From an uncultured Helicobacter sp. (lineage in GTDB: Bacteria; Campylobacterota; Campylobacteria; Campylobacterales; Helicobacteraceae), in the NCBI GenBank assembly GCA_947177485.1, contig CAMWUR010000014.1, positions 1 to 43,064 of the forward strand: a stretch of 43,064 nucleotides of DNA, read 5' to 3'. Shown here one piece after another: positions 42,269-43,064 of this stretch (its first letter is position 1; each line of letters starts with the position of its first letter). The notes below the pieces were generated by a model. That model was given only the letters and a program-made list of their open reading frames with translations. It ran no database searches and had not been told where the DNA came from. A program made the position numbers and the translations under genes.

Positions 42269-42304
42269 GTCATTGCGAGGCGAAGCCGAAGCAATCCACC
42301 GTGG
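42269..42304 (+). repeat. GTCATTGCGAG-type element, short copy
   Basis: GTCATTGCGAGGCGAAGC then GAAGCAATCCACCGTGG lie in the gap after uvrD. Inside, CGAAGC occurs in direct orientation. It is the third member of this class in the window. Confidence 0.65.
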
Positions 42305-42313
42305 AGGAACATT

Positions 42314-42334
42314 GGAGGTGCGATTTTGTCGCAC
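42314..42334. repeat. GGTGCGATT-type palindrome, partial copy 4
   Basis: GGAGGTGCGATTTTGTCGCAC, with TGCGA and TCGCA arms, is almost the same as the left part of copy 1. It lies directly beyond a GTCATTGCGAG element, as do the copies at 22704 and 23057. Confidence 0.6.
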
Positions 42335-42356
42335 GCATCGACCACCAAAACGTAGA

Positions 42357-43064
42357 CTAAAACACAAAGTTGAGTCCAAGCATTCCTGTAAGGTTCGTTT
42401 GGTCAGGTTTGCCATTCCATACCGCATTGCCGTCCCTAAGCTCGATTTTTTGCAAAAACGATCTCGAGATTCGCCCCGTGAGCTCGAGCTGAAAATTTTG
42501 CGTAATTTCCACAGCAATCCCTGCCTTGATTCCAAGATTGAGCCCATTAATAGATGCTGAAGCGCTCACAAATCGAGGTTCAGTGTTGCCTAACAGCCCG
42601 TCTAACAGCTCACCTAAGCTAACGCTTTGTGTATCTCGATATTCTAAATTCAACCTTTCCCAACCAATATCAAAGCCCAAGATTCCATAGAGCGGGGACG
42701 AAGGCAGCTTTGGCATGAGTTCAGCATTGAGCGCGAAGATGTGGCTTTTGGCTTTGTATTTTTTGTTTCCCACTTTTACCCAATCATCATCATCACCAAA
42801 ATGATCAACATAAGTATACGAGAAATACGTTCGCGCTATCGTGTGTTGTTTCCCAATGCGCAAATAGAGTCCCACGTCTGTGGGCTCAAAGTCTGTCTTG
42901 TAGAATGTCGTTGCATTGTAACCACCCAAAACACCAAACCCCACAAACATGCCCCCATTCCGCTGCGATTGTGCCCCACCATAACTCTGCACACTCTGCC
43001 GCGCAGGCGGATTCTGCGGCATAGCCTGCTGTTGAGGTTGCGGGTTTTGCGGCGGATTCTGCGC
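42357..43064 (-). CDS. Outer-membrane beta-barrel protein, 5' end beyond the window
   Basis: At least 235 residues are visible and the reading frame is open to base 43064, so the N-terminus is missing. The first visible part is a Pro/Gln-rich linker (AQNPPQNPQPQQQAMPQNPPARQ). The rest is beta-barrel-like: alternating hydrophobic strands with Gly turns, aromatic residues (FVGFGVLGGYNATTFYKTDF, ARTYFSYTYVDHFG, SSPLYGILGFDIGWERLNLEYR), and the C-terminus GMLGLNFVF, ending in Phe as BAM-recognised proteins do. It resembles Helicobacter outer-membrane proteins of the OmpW/Hof-like small barrel type; the exact family is not clear. No ATG inside has a better claim to be the true start. Confidence 0.8.
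   Translation of the reverse strand, partial: AQNPPQNPQPQQQAMPQNPPARQSVQSYGGAQSQRNGGMFVGFGVLGGYNATTFYKTDFEPTDVGLYLRIGKQHTIARTYFSYTYVDHFGDDDDWVKVGNKKYKAKSHIFALNAELMPKLPSSPLYGILGFDIGWERLNLEYRDTQSVSLGELLDGLLGNTEPRFVSASASINGLNLGIKAGIAVEITQNFQLELTGRISRSFLQKIELRDGNAVWNGKPDQTNLTGMLGLNFVF

Overview
The window looks like chromosomal DNA of a Helicobacter-like member of the Campylobacterota. The evidence is family-level protein resemblance and gene order: nadK followed by recN; serS, then a TPR membrane protein, then uvrD; a very large FlgL behind an RpoN (sigma-54) promoter; AcnB-type aconitase; class II DAHP synthase; and a cytochrome c peroxidase of the CcpA type. Base composition is moderate (by eye mid-40s % GC). 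I cannot name the species. Genes are tightly packed, many start at GTG or TTG, and convergent pairs often share stop-codon bases.

Layout. 1-1005: a poly-G/poly-C tract next to the left edge, with a possible truncated gene, then an RluA-family pseudouridine synthase. 1030-1230: a gene-free stretch that can form at least six hairpins behind a good -10 box, a candidate structured RNA. 1271-5328: class II DAHP synthase, a YjfB-like small protein, a soluble lytic transglycosylase and a TauE/SafE permease. 5513-13130: a J-domain protein, nadK, recN, uvrA and a compact UvrD-like helicase, a block rich in DNA repair. 13127-15356: cysK and a class V PLP enzyme (possible cysteine desulfurase) in one transcription unit. 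15609-21382: acnB, an M48 lipoprotein protease, a YciI-like protein, hemD, atpB and a ThiE-like protein. 21515-22543: cytochrome c peroxidase.

22544-23434 is the only long gene-free stretch. It is a nest of palindromic repeats bounded by an inverted repeat pair. Members of the same repeat families recur at 35647-35830 and 42269-42334, so the genome carries small dispersed palindromic elements. 23441-28033: trpF, a DnaQ-like exonuclease, an aldehyde dehydrogenase/alcohol dehydrogenase operon with a perfect palindrome at its promoter, and a lysine-rich exported protein. 28070-31252: flgL. 31520-36172: phosphoenolpyruvate synthase, a Kef-type antiporter and a small lipoprotein. 36243-42231: serS, the TPR membrane protein and uvrD. 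The right edge cuts an outer-membrane beta-barrel protein.

Functionally this is mostly housekeeping: repair (UvrA, UvrD, RecN, DnaQ-like), central carbon metabolism (AcnB, PpsA), aromatic amino acid and cysteine synthesis, haem, NADP, ATP synthase, and a flagellar junction protein. The unusual parts lie between genes: the hairpin-rich RNA candidate, the homopolymer tract, the palindromic repeat families and the operator-like palindromes. No tRNA, rRNA, CRISPR array, transposase or prophage gene was recognised.
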